DNA of 64,000 bases from Aedes albopictus. Its lineage: Eukaryota > Arthropoda > Insecta > Diptera > Culicidae. Position numbers and translations under genes: made by a program. Shown here in pieces: positions 21,064-32,214 of this stretch. The notes beneath the pieces are model-generated. The model did not search any database. It was not told the DNA's origin and saw only the letters and a list, made by a program, of their open reading frames with translations. Every line of letters begins with the position of its first letter. Positions within the stretch are counted from its first letter, which is position 1. The stretch covers positions 477,177,396-477,241,395 of the forward strand of contig NC_085137.1 of assembly GCF_035046485.1 (NCBI RefSeq), given 5' to 3'.

Positions 21064-24000
21064 TTAAGACCAGACATAATCAACAATAGTACGCCACAGT
21101 ACTCCATCCTCGGTCGCGCCCAATGCTCGACAGGTCACGCTCCACCTGGTCCGCCCATCGTGCTCTCTGCGCTCCACGCCTTCTTGTGACAACCATATCA
21201 GTCGTGAACACCAACTTTGCAGAGTTGTTGCAAGATGTTCTGCCCAACGTATCCTTCCGGCTTTGGCCACCTTCTGGATGCTGGGTTCGCCGTAAGGTGC
21301 AGCGAGCTCGTGGTTCATCCTTCTCCGCCACACACCGTTCTCCTGCACACTGCCGAATATCACGCGTCGCTTTTAGCAGGTCCTCCGTAGAGGAGGTGTC
21401 CGTAGAGGACCACCGGTCATAATAGCGTCTTGTACATAGTACATTTGGTGCGGGAGTGAATAATTTTAGACCGCAGTTTCTTCTGGAGCCCGTAGTAGGT
21501 CCGACTTCCACTAATGATGCGGCTTCGAATTTCACGACTCACATTGTTGTCAGCCGTCGGAAGGGATCCGAGGTAGGAGAATTCCTCCACCACTTCGAAG
21601 GTATCCCCGTTTATCAGTATTCACGGCATTTCTGAAGGATGTGCCGTACGGTGAAGATCTGGTCCGTTGTCGACCGGCCATCGATGAAACCGGCTTGGTA
21701 ACTTCCCACGAACTCATTCGTTTTAGGTGACAGATGACGGAAGATGATCTGGGATAGCACTTTGTAGCCAGCATTCAAAATAATGATCGCTCTGAAGTTC
21801 TCACATTCCAAATGGTCACCTTTCTTGTAAATGGGGCAGATTACCCCTTCCTTCTACTTCTCCAGCAGCTGTTCGGTATCCCAGATCCTGACTATCAGCC
21901 GATGCAGACAGGTGGTCAACTTTTCTGGGCCCATCTTGATGAGTTCAGCTGCAATGCAATCCTTACCAGCTGTTTTGTTGGTTTTGAGCTGATGAATCCT
22001 TAACTTCCCTCCGCGTGGGAGTTGGTTCATTTCCGTCCTCTGCTGCACTGGCATCGTCGTTTCCTCCGTTGCCGTGATCTCTTGTGCCTATGTTCTCCAC
22101 GCCATTCAGGTGCTGATCGAAGTGCTGCTTCCACCTTTCGATCACCTCACGTCCCACAGTGGCCGGAAGCCGGACAAAACCTCAAAAATCGACTTCAATA
22201 TTTTATTTTTCTGATATTTTTCTTCCATTATAGATACTTCAACTAAGAAAACCCCAAATTTTCAACAGATTTGAGCGAAAATTGAGTCTTGTGGATTTTT
22301 TCAAAGTTGAAGTTTTATGTGCTACAATATTAGTATTTATTGCCTTTATTTTATGAGCTTCCTTCATGAGTTCGTTGTAAAAGTTAGGAAGACTTGAATA
22401 ATGTGACAATATTTTTTGTGTTTTTGGGTATGAATAACCATTACATTTCAGGCATTGTTTGGAATTCAATCACAAAATTATAATGTTTTTACAATATGCA
22501 AACATATTGACTTTTATGAAATTTTGAAGAAAAACTTCGTATTAAAGAGATCCAGTACTTGTTTAGGAAACATCAGAAAACGACGCCGTATCCCGGATCT
22601 GACGTGCAATTTTGTCTAGTTTTTGGCTAAATAGGTCACTGTTTGCGCATTTTTGCGCTAAGCGCGAAAAAAAAATTTTTTTTTTTCTATCAGGTCACTA
22701 TGGAGCCGCATGGTTGTGGAGGAAGTGATATTGTTTGAAGTTTAAATTTTATCTTAACATAGTTCAAATTGACTTCAGAATACTAACAATTTAGTGTAAT
22801 TTTCATTCTTGTAAGAGACTTTCACCAAGTCAGATGGTCAAAAGGGGGGGGGGTCTTGTCTGATAATGTAATAATGTAATGGCCACAACTTTAACATTTT
22901 TTTATTATTTTTTTTTAAATATTACTTAATTATTTGACAGAAAAACAAAAGAAGGTGGGTGCTCCAGTTTTAAACAGTAACCGGGAGAGGAGTGATGACT
23001 AAGTATGAATAAGCCTTTATTTTCATAGACACTACCCACATGTTGCTTCACCAGATACAACTAACTCTTTTAACCTTCAAAGTAAAAGAAAGACAAAAAC
23101 AACCGTGCAAACATGTAAAAATAACTACAAATCATTGCTCATTGATTTTCTTATACTGGTTGTTTCTTCGATTCATCCTAATCGTTAGAATTGCTCAACA
23201 ACCTTGGAAGCAATCTCTTCACGAACTTCTATCGAAGTTTCAATATATAGTGACTGTGACACAAATTCGTCGACATCTACGTGTTTTTTTTCTACATGCA
23301 CATCGCTATAGTTCAAAGCAACAATCATCTAAAAAAATATAAAAGGAATTCACTAAACGGCGTTAAACGCTACGTTAAATATTTGTCTGCGTAAACGTCG
23401 CGATCACCAAGGCAATCTTTGAAAATTTTAATCGCAATTTTATGAAACGAACATTTTACGCTCTTTAGTGAAACCCCTTTTATTGTTTTTTTTTTTGTAA
23501 ACTTGAAGTTTTATTGTATGTTATTCATGCAGTTTCGTTAAACACATTTCTACTGAACGACACACAGAGTGATAAAGATTTTGAAAACATTTGCTGGAAC
23601 TCTACTGTTCATAAATATGATAACCGATCTCTGATGATCGTTTATCAAAAACTCCCTTCAATATTGCGAATATGAATTGCCAATTCTTTATAGATAGGGT
23701 TGTTTCGGTTGCTTCGACAAATGATAGCAGGGATCGATGTACCTTAAAACCCAAACTCGGAAGAGCATATATGAAGTTGTTGAAACGAGATTGATAAAAA
23801 GCAGTTCAAATTTTACGCAGTTCACTATATTAGACTATCTGACCCCATAACGATTGAATTAACACACGTCCGTGCACCCACCGTAAAATGTCACGTGGTC
23901 TATGGGCAGTCCCTGAGAACACGTCTTGTCAGCCAACATTAGTGTGTATCTGAATTGATCCATTGAAAGAAAACGTAGGTAAACGGTTTTTTCTAATGAT

Positions 24001-24840
24001 TTATGTAGTTTTTAAGATTTTGGACCACCCTAACAGCAACAAATACACAATTATAGTTTATTTCAATACCAATACATGATTTAAGAACCCCCAAATTAAA
24101 TGCTTAATCAAAACCTACGTTCAGAAAGCACATCGTGATAGCTTATTATCGATTATTTTTACATGCTTTCCATAATCAGCAGATTTCAAAATTTTGAACC
24201 ACCCTAATATAGTAAAATCAAAATATATGATAAGTTCCATATCAGAAAAAGATTTAGGGAACTAAAATCATCATAACCTGTGAATTTTAGCAATTTCGGT
24301 TAACATTTGAGGTTTTGTCCGACTTTTGTATGGAGGCCCGCCACTGTGCGTCCGTCCGTCAAGATGCCTCCGTCCTTATCCCTACATATTTCGACTCGCG
24401 GCACAAATCCGTTCCGGGATGCGTTGAGCTTCTGGTAGAACTTCCGTGTATCTTGAGAACGGCACAGCAGTTCCATTTCTGCGCACTCCGCTTCTTCCAG
24501 GCGGCGCTTTTTCTCCCGAAAGATATGGATCTGCTGTTTCCGCTTCTGTTTGTAACATTCCACGTTCTGTCGGGTCCCTTGATGCAGCAATACCGCCCCG
24601 CCCACGCTGCGTTCTTCTCCACCAAAGCCATTCGTTCCGTCGATTCCGTTCCACGTACCCGATGGTGCTCTCGGCTGCGTCGTTGATAACTGTTTTCACT
24701 GTACTCCAGTAGTCCTCCAGAGGGGCCTCATCGAGCTCTCCCACGTCTGGCAACGTGGCCTCGAGACTGTATGCTGAGGCGACATCCGGTTGTTTTAATC
24801 GCTTTAGGTTATACCGTGATGGTCGCCGGTACCTACCACG
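21064..24840 (-). pseudogene. RTE-clade (JAM1-like) LINE, split and lacking its RT core
   Basis: Reading the minus strand from 24,840 gives the RTE linker (RYNLKRLKQPDVASAYSLEA, then EDYWSTVKTVINDAAESTIG), then EAECAEMELLCRSQDTRKFY and RDKDGGILTDGR. A 2.19-kb transposon (22,155-24,348) intervenes. The frame resumes with EVIERWKQHFDQHLNG, LKTNKTAGKDCIAAELIKMG, NAGYKVLSQII and GFIDGRSTTDQIFTVRHILQ up to KCREY near 21,614. It then jumps, out of frame, to INGDTFEVVEEFSYLGSL and the C-terminal domain ending near 21,070. The palm segment that should carry the first catalytic Asp and the F/YADD box is missing at that junction. The endonuclease is also absent. The element is therefore dead twice over; the deletion alone would abolish reverse transcription. 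Confidence 0.85.
22155..24348. mobile_element. 2.19-kb TIR element inserted in the RTE
   Basis: The ends read CACAGTGGC inward from both sides, followed by a shared CGGACAAAACCTCAAA at slightly different distance. The insertion is flanked by CGTCC (22,150-22,154 and 24,349-24,353). Joining the flanks after removing one CGTCC rejoins the interrupted RTE reading frame, so the boundaries are secure. The CACAGTGGC-type end resembles hAT elements, although the perfect duplication is 5 bp rather than 8. No transposase is visible, so it is non-autonomous. Confidence 0.8.
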
Positions 24841-24956
24841 TTTGTGACCTTGGATGCTTTTTCAATCCATGCTCTTTCAAATTTGCTGATCAACATTGCA
24901 CTCGAAGGAGCGATTAAGAGGTCTGGCGTGTAGAGGAATAGCATTATCATCACACG

Positions 24957-25107
24957 GTCGTGATGATTGATGGGGATGTGTTTGAAGTTGTTGAAGAATT
25001 TGTTTATCTTGGTATACTTGTGACATGTGACAATGACGTTTCCAGTGAAGTGAAAAGGCGTATTGCAGCAGCAGATTTACGAATTACGTAACCACATTAG
25101 ATACCGT
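24957..25107 (+). pseudogene. RTE-clade reverse-transcriptase C-terminal fragment, plus strand
   Basis: The plus strand from about 24,960 reads VMIDGDVFEVVEEFVYLGIL, then VTCDNDVSSEVKRRIAAADL, then a stop at about 25,107. This matches the segment after the catalytic box in RTE elements (GD-FEVVEEFVYLGSLVT-DN--S-EI-RRI). It lies head to head with the minus-strand RTE at 21-24.8 kb and contains the same domain in opposite orientation, so it is a separate copy. About 48 residues remain. Confidence 0.78.
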
Positions 25108-27150
25108 AACTTGCAGACGAAAAAGAAATTCGCTCGTACAAAACCGATCGGTGTAAACCACATTTAAATTTCAGATATTCAATTTATTTCATAACACATC
25201 GTGAATACCATTATTCATCTAATATACAGCCTGTGATCGCATATCAGTCCCATATTGTCTGGGTTTTCTTATTATATGCGAAAATTATGCAATTACAGGC
25301 AACCAACCTTTCAAAGTTCCGCTCGCTACAAAATCCATCTAATTGGGAAATCCACCCATGCACACATTTTGATAAAGAGCCTAATTCATGTTCCCGGCTG
25401 CCCGCATTCAATTAGAAGTCACTCGAGAAAACTCCTAAATATAATTGTCTAAATTCGCTTAGCAATTAATTCGCCACATACATTTTAATTTGAATCCACT
25501 CAAGCACAAACTATGCGCGCCCATTCAAAGAAAAGTTTTCTCCGTTTCCTGCACGCCGCCACCACACACTCGGTGGCGGTGGAATTTCGAAACGAGTGGC
25601 CAGGCCACCAACCACCGCAGCAGACACTGAAATCCCGAACCTCTTGCTGCTGCTACAGCTTTCCGCTCAACCGAACCCAGTTGTACTTAAACAAGCGAGA
25701 TCTGTGAGTGCCTGTTTGGCCACCAATTTCAGCAGGAGTGCTTTGCTCGGCACACATACACAAACGCGAACATAAATACACCCATACATATATTTGCGGA
25801 GCAAAGAGCATTCAGCACATTAGAATAAATACCATTAGCAGTAGTAGCATGCAGTAGTTCATACTCGACCGAACGAGGGTACAACCAACCAACCATCATC
25901 ATCGTGTCCTTCTCCGTACCTAGGTACAACAAGCGCGGCGAGATTGTCCAAGTTCCACCTCCGCAAACCCGTGTGGGCGTCGGCGGAGGGCACCGCGACG
26001 TTCCCCAACCGGAAAGGACCCATATTTGGTCCGTTTCCCGCCCGGCTTGCCCTCAGAAGAAACCCCGAAGCATTAGTTTTAGTTTCATTTTAATTCATTA
26101 AAATTTTAACATCAAAAGATTTTCTCTTACGCCTCGCTTATTTCGCTCGCCGGCTCCACTGCGCTGCACTGACTGGCTTCGCTCGCTCTGTATGACCACG
26201 AGGACGAGCATTTTGTTAGTATTGCTACTACTGCTGCTGCTTGCTTGCTTGCTGGTTGCCTGCTGCATCATCATCATCGTCGCCGTCGTCGTCCAAGTGA
26301 GCGGCAACGACGATGCAGTAGATCAGGGGTTCCCATGTGCTTCTTCAATTTCAGCCGTCCTTGAGGGTCCTTAGGAGAGATTTTGGGACAACTCCAGTCG
26401 GTGAAAGGACTCCTCTACTTGACTTCGATCATTCCTACAAATAGGGTAAAATATTAGATTAAATAGGTAAGACTCCGGCCCTTGCTTTTCGTACTTTACA
26501 TTTATGACGAGTATGTGTCTGGGATACCTGCGTAATCAATGGTCAGATGAATCAATTCTCAGCACAACTCAGATTTAATCTCCGTGGCGACACTAACATG
26601 TACCTTGATGTTCTAACATTTTTTTATGTTTAGTGCTTCCGATATTGAGTCCTGAAAAAGCCACAGTCCCTTTTATTCCATACACGAAAGAGGAAGACGA
26701 TGCCTAGCAAATTTTTTTAGACTAGAAGAGTTTCTTACCACCATCATAAAACCAAAATAAAAGGTATGGGGTTTTATGACGATTTTATAACATCTACAAG
26801 ATTAATTGGTCATCAAACGTTTATTGGGTGTAGACTGTTAGTAGAGCTTTCAACTTCAGGCATGCTTCCAGCAGGATTAGTCGATTAATTGGAATAGAGG
26901 TCTTCGGCACAATTATTGCTTTCTTCGCTGGAGGCTCTCTCGCCAACTTGTGAATGGCAGCTACATACTTCCGGTCCCGGGGTCTGTGATCGGTAATGCC
27001 GTAGAAAATTCGTCACATCGTACATTCCTTGGTCGTAATTAATTACACCCACTTATTGTGCCGATGTCACAGTACACTTTATGGTTCATTTTTCTTATCA
27101 AACCCGTTATTAATATCGATGGAATAGATAGGAATAGAAACCCTCAACAG
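25108..27150. other. Unique-looking DNA with simple repeats, no confident gene
   Basis: The 2-kb stretch is more GC-rich than its surroundings at 25,500-26,400. It carries short CTG/TTGC/ATC-type runs (26,220-26,300). The frame 26,192-26,374 starts MTTRTSILLVLLLLLLLACL, but the run of Leu comes from CTG/CTT repeats rather than an evident signal peptide. GTGAGT donors near 25,704 and 26,297 could belong to untranslated exons. I see no supporting exon. Confidence 0.35.
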
Positions 27151-27264
27151 TCCCGAAGAGCTCAGGGAATGCCACAAAACTGAAAACAAAATCTACAAAT
27201 CAAATAATTTTCACAAACTACATTTATTCTGGATTTCTCCTCCTGATCATCCTGTCTTTTCTTC

Positions 27265-27534
27265 CTATCCTTCTTCGCCTCTTCTGTCTTTTCTCCAGAT
27301 ATTCTGCTTGCATTCGACGTCACCCTCTTGACCATAGTCTGAACCCCGCCGTGCCAGCGTTTCGCCGATGTTCTTCGGGACCGCATTTTCAGGGCTTGAC
27401 TCCGGCGGCTCTCCTGGTGGAGTGGAGTTGGGTGATGTGCGATGGTACGTCCAACTCCAGTGATCCGTGTGCCCAATCATCTTAAATCCGCTCGTTGCTA
27501 ACCAACTGTCACCACAAAGCGAATAAAGAAACAA
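27265..27534 (-). pseudogene. Possible Ty3/gypsy pol C-terminal tail
   Basis: The minus-strand frame (89 aa) reads MFLYSLCGDSWLATSGFKMI, then GHTDHWSWTYHRTSPNSTPP and a Pro/Ser/Glu-rich stretch. Several insect gypsy-group polyproteins end with a similar xHTDHL box after the integrase chromodomain-like segment, followed by a proline-rich tail. That resemblance is the only support. No integrase core, RNase H or LTR pair is seen nearby. It could be a chance frame. Confidence 0.3.
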
Positions 27535-28479
27535 ACACTGCCAACATTAGCCTCTAGACCGGTTTCGTATAAGGACAATCCAATTACTACCTGTGGAAGG
27601 CTTTGTTCATGCCTAGCGGCTGGCGGCCATGAATCTTTTAGAGCGGTGTCTAGAAGTGATTGCACTTCCTTTGATCGAACCCAGCGAGAGTACCGCGAAA
27701 AAAAACGGCATTCATTTAGAAACAGTGTCTGAAGCGGTCTCTGGTATTCTTACCGATTAGGTTTAAATGTGGTTGTACTCGTATATTTCAAAGCAAATTG
27801 CATACCTTGAGGCGTTTAATTGTCAATCCCAAAATTTCAATTTGCCATAACAGCCAAATTTATGAGTTGCTAGAGTTTTAACACGTAATTCGTCAATTTC
27901 TTGATTTTGCTTTGGCTGACCAAGCCATGTGGGAAATTACACTGTTGAAAGTGCTTTGACATCCATGTGCACAACAGAACATGTGCTCGTGCTCGATGAA
28001 CAAACTGAGATTTGAGTTATGAAAAGAAATCCACGTACTCCGGTGACGTGAGACTCGAACTAACTAGTCCCAATTCACTAGACGGGCGCTTCAATTCCTG
28101 AAGAAAAAAAAATCGACATGTCGTACGCCCACTGACAGAAAGTAGCTTGGCAGCTATAGAGATTGTCGAAGCCGGGCCGCGACTTTTGATGTGAAGCCAC
28201 ATTGAAAAAATCCCATCTCAGGTCGCGGAGAACACAGTACCGGTTCTCGGTACTATCTAGGGTGCAGTTATCCAGGGATGCATTTGAGGCCGACGTAGAC
28301 TTTCGGCTAAAATACCTCTATCGGACTTTGGATTGGAAGAAAATGTATCTTCCGTCTTTACGAGGTAGCCGATATTGTGTGGGTGTATGCCCAATGTATT
28401 GGATCTGAAACTGCTGCTAGACGCGAATACTAGCAGCGGTTTTCGGATCATCTCACGCCTAGCGTTTCTACTTTTATCA
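27535..28479. other. No gene recognised
   Basis: Short frames on both strands (for example 28,017-28,202 and 28,202-28,408) show no family features, and no repeats stand out. Confidence 0.35.
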
Positions 28480-28640
28480 ATTTAGGTTCGCAAATAATCA
28501 ACGAAGAAAACGTTCGTCAGCAACCGAACCTAAGTACGCGTCGAGGTACTTTACAGCTTGATTTGTCTCATTGGACAGTGTGGCACATATTGCATCAGGA
28601 CGAACAGCATCCGTATCACACATTGAAGGTAACATGTAAC
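28480..28640 (+). pseudogene. Mariner/Tc1-like helix-turn-helix transposase fragment
   Basis: The plus frame gives INEENVRQQPNLSTRRGTLQ, then LDLSHWTVWHILHQDEQHPY and HTLKV. The pattern STRR---QL--S--TVW-ILH-E--HPYH--KV is the second half of the paired-type HTH found in several insect IS630/Tc1/mariner-related transposases. It is followed by unrelated sequence and no DDE residues are present. About 45 residues survive and the exact family is uncertain. Confidence 0.45.
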
Positions 28641-28914
28641 TTTTTTGTTACAGAACAATCAGAAACGGTCCTTCATGTTCTAGCTGGATCTACGCTCCGT
28701 CAGGTACGCTGCTCACGGCTCTCAGGAGGAGATACATTTGAACGGTTTCTTCAGCTACTTCTGCGTTAATAAATTCGTCTTTGCAATCTTCGGAACCATC
28801 AACCATTTAAAATCATTCGTTTAACTATGGTTTTGCTATGTAAATTCACTGTTCAGTACATTTTACGAGCCGGTTCTATGATTAGAAACTGTAGTTATGC
28901 GCAAAACGGCAGTA
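28641..28914. other. No gene
   Basis: Nothing recognisable is seen between the transposase fragment and the next TIR element. Confidence 0.35.
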
Positions 28915-30160
28915 TATCCCTTTCGTGACGGACCATAAAAGAATGATTATTTCAAATTTTCTCTTATAAACTTAACGTCCTCTAGAATAAAACTTTCTTT
29001 ACTTCGGCTACTTTATCCACCTATGCACTTTTTGGTCGATGTTCTCTAAGTAATTGCTAAAAATTGCATACTTTTAGGCGTTTTATGGTACAGAAGATTT
29101 ATTGTAATTATTAAATCACTGCAAAGTGTTAGTTTGTAGAAATTTAGACGTATAATTTCAAATCTAGGAACACGAGATCAGCTTGACAGAGTATTCAAAT
29201 CATAGAAGTGAATAAGAAGAAGATAATAAGAATAGCAAATCCCTGATCCAATCTAATTCATGATTTAGATAATAGGAGTAATATTATTCACCCAAGTATT
29301 CAAAGTTCTCTAAAAAACTCTTACAAGCTGATATCTTCTTCTTCTTCTTGGCGTAACGTCCTCACTGGGACAAAGCCTGCTTCTCAGCTTAGTGTTCTAT
29401 GAGCACTTCCACAGTTTTTAACTGAGAGCTTCCTCTGCCAATGACCATTTTTTGCATGTGTATATCGTGTGGCAGGCACGAAGATACTCTATGCCCAAGG
29501 AAGTCAAGGAAATTTCCTTTACGAAAAGATCCTGGACCGACCGGGAATCGAACCCGTCACCCTCAGCATGGTCATGCTGATTACGCGTGCGTTTACCGCC
29601 TCGGCTATATGGGCCCAGCTGATATCGTTTTCCTTGAAATGAAATTATACGTCTTAGTTTTTACAAACTATCACTTTGTAGTGATTTAATAATTAAAATC
29701 AATCTTCTATACCATAAAACGCCTAAGAATAGGCAATTTTCGATGGAACTTGGACCGCCTCGGGGACGGAACAGCACAATTGTGCTGGTTCCACTTTGAC
29801 CACCCAGAAATCTTGTGCTTTTCAACAAAGCACAACTTTTTCTTCACCGTTTTGCAGAACTACTCTTTTTCTATTTGATTTTTATCTCTGCATACCTGGA
29901 TTAAACAAATATTTATAAAAATGCGACAGATAAAACTTTTTCAACTTCTAGGGTGATTATATACTTTCTGTTTAACTTATTGTGGCGTTTTTTATAAACA
30001 ATTCCAACCAAAGCTAAGGCTCAGAAATACAAGTTAAAGTAATAACTCGATCATTAAAAATATTTACATCACATATTTTGAGGAAAAAACAATTGAAAAA
30101 AATGTGTAAAACCAATACCGAAAAACAGCACGATTGTACTGGTTCGTCACGAAAGGGATA
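28915..30160. mobile_element. TIR element with TA duplication, carrying a SINE
   Basis: The ends TATCCCTTTCGTGACGGACC and GGTTCGTCACGAAAGGGATA are complementary with one mismatch, with TA on both sides. A second inner inverted pair lies at about 29,050-29,100 and 29,700-29,740 (CCATAAAACGCCTAA and complement). Removing the SINE at 29,336-29,616 leaves about 955 bp. It has no transposase. Class II, probably Tc1/mariner-mobilised. Confidence 0.8.
29336..29616 (-). mobile_element. Feilai: Feilai-type tRNA-derived SINE, minus strand
   Basis: On the minus strand it begins GGGCCCATATAGCCGAGGCG (A-box region). It has a B box GGTTCGATTCCCGGTC near 29,550 and ends with CCAAGAAGAAGAAG. A 10-bp duplication AGCTGATATC flanks it (29,326-29,335 and 29,617-29,626). 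It agrees closely with the plus-strand copy at 51,329. SINEs of this kind are transcribed by RNA polymerase III and borrow LINE machinery. The embedded tRNA-like part should not be annotated as a tRNA gene. Confidence 0.92.
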
Positions 30161-30530
30161 TAACAAAATTCATTGGAACCTTATAAATGCACAACGCGCC
30201 ACGTTGCACAAAATACATCCCAAACAAGCAATAATCCTGTTCAATGAAGTAGGTTGAACATGGTTGAAGATGCTGCATCCTGCTTTTAACCATTTGTTGA
30301 TGAGGTTTCATTATTGTTCTTGGTTCGCAAGTTGCTAACATAGCTTGTGCTTGATCCCGGGAATTTCTATCCTAAGCGGGCCACTCGAATCGGGCAACAA
30401 CACAAGACCGTCCGCCGTTTGATGTCCGTGCTAGGGGATGGTTTGCTTGTATTGTACTTGATTGTTGCCCGAACGGCTTGAGCACTACAAATGTATATTA
30501 AAGAATCAAGGATAGATGTACAAACCACAG
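30161..30530. other. No gene recognised
   Basis: Two short minus-strand frames (64 and 77 aa) have no family features. The segment separates two TIR elements. Confidence 0.35.
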
Positions 30531-30532
30531 TA

Positions 30533-31521
30533 CCGTGATTTCGGGTGAGATTGATCAGTGGGGTGAAATTGATCGACGTGAGGACAATTTTAAGGGTCAA
30601 AAAAGAAGCTTTGAATTTAAAACAATTTGTAGAAAATGACCAAGGATTATTGAATGATGAGTTTACACATGTTTTACAGCTAATTAGTCACATATTTTCG
30701 TATTAAATTTAATATTTTCCGAAACTGCGTGTTTGGCGAATTTCAAAGACACTTTCAAACTTTTGTTACCGTAGCTGTATCGCACATGGAATAAATATTC
30801 GAATGATTGTTTATAGCTGTCAAGTGTTCGCTAAACCCGATTTCGTCATCAAAAGTTTTATAAATTTTGATGTTCATCATGCATAAAATTGTACATTTGC
30901 TAAAGTAATGACTTGTTTAGTATGAAAATTGCATACTTTTAGGCGGTTTCATTAGATTTATTAAACTTTAAATTTAAATAGGGTATGTGTGCCATCAGCA
31001 ATCTCACGCTCCCATATTCATCCTATTCGAAAACAAGCGATTACGGCACCGATTGATTCCGTTCTTTTTGTTTTCATGCGTGCTCACTTCTAACAAAAAA
31101 TACAAAAATATGAAACAAAACAAACAACCCTTCAATCCTTTATTTTCGTAGGATGAAAATGGGAGCCATATGCTTAAGAAGAGAACCAATACCCTAATTT
31201 AGAATTTACTGAACTTGTACAAGTTTTACCTAGCTTTTCGCGTTCTAGGGGTGGTTTATTCAGACGGAAAATTTGTTTTCAGCACTTACAAAGATATTTC
31301 GCTGGCTGATCAAATTCACCCCGAAACCAAAATTTCTGATTTTTTATTTTAAATGGTATTTATTGCAATAATGTGATTTGCAGTAAAAATGTCAACTTCG
31401 TTGACTGATGATACCAGTGGTCGTACTTGTTTTAAAGCATTGAGTTTGACCATATCGATAACTATTCAAAAATTAGAAGCCAAAAACTGTGAAAAGTGAT
31501 CAATTTCACCCGAAATCACGG
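30533..31521. mobile_element. 989-bp TIR element with TA duplication
   Basis: The ends CCGTGATTTCGGGTGAGATT and AATTTCACCCGAAATCACGG are complementary with one mismatch, with TA on both sides (30,531-30,532 and 31,522-31,523). The interior has further TCACCCCGAAA-type echoes near 31,316. No transposase is encoded. Confidence 0.82.
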
Positions 31522-31523
31522 TA

Positions 31524-32213
31524 TAGCAAAATTTTAATAAATAAACAAAGTGTTTGTCAGAGTTGTCTGTCCTTCCGTAACGCGTTGAAATGTTTCACAC
31601 GGTGTGACAGCTGTGCAATTCCTTGCATTATTGCAATGTTGTATTGTCACATTACTGCATCGTTTTTTTCCTCAATATAGAGCCTGGTTGCGTTGGTGCA
31701 TCGCTTAATTAATGTATTTTTGTATTAGTGCATCGCTACATTGCTGCACCGTTGCATTGGTTGCATCATTGTATTAGTTACAAAAGATTCCTAACGCAAT
31801 ATATTGCTGTAACAATCCTGTATAATGTTGTATAAGTTTCTTTCATTCCATGAATAAGAACCCTACAACAGTCGTTTATGAACCAAGATTGGTTACAAAG
31901 TATACATTCTGGCGCTTCTCAACGAGATGCCAATGCGGAGTAAAATGTTTCACACATGAATTGATTCAAAACAAGATTCAAAAGCTCTTAAAGAAACTTC
32001 AAGAAATTGTCTTTCCAGAAGATTCTAGGATCTTTTTGATTCGATGAATATAATTTGAAAAGTCTTAACATTCAACACACAATCTTTATCTTTATCTTCA
32101 AAGTAAGATAATTGTCCAAAGGATCGAAAAAATATAGATTACTTTTAAAACGTGACGTTTGGGTCTGCTAAGATTAAATATCAGTTTATGAAAATTTTAC
32201 TGCAAGATGGTAG
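31524..32213. other. No gene; TTGCAT-rich short repeats
   Basis: Positions 31,610-31,790 contain many loose TTGCATCGTTGCAT-like copies. The rest is AT-rich with no coding features. The frame at 31,850-32,047 is unrecognised. Confidence 0.4.
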
Positions 32214-32214
32214 A

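Noticed and set aside
26324..26340. hAT MITE end (CAGGGGTTCCCA)
   Set aside because: Only one terminus-like word is present, with no matching inverted end or 8-bp duplication nearby.
26192..26374. Secreted protein start (leucine-rich hydrophobic N-terminus followed by GTGAGC donor)
   Set aside because: The hydrophobic run is encoded by CTG/CTT/TTGC simple repeats, and no downstream exon or homologous motif is visible.
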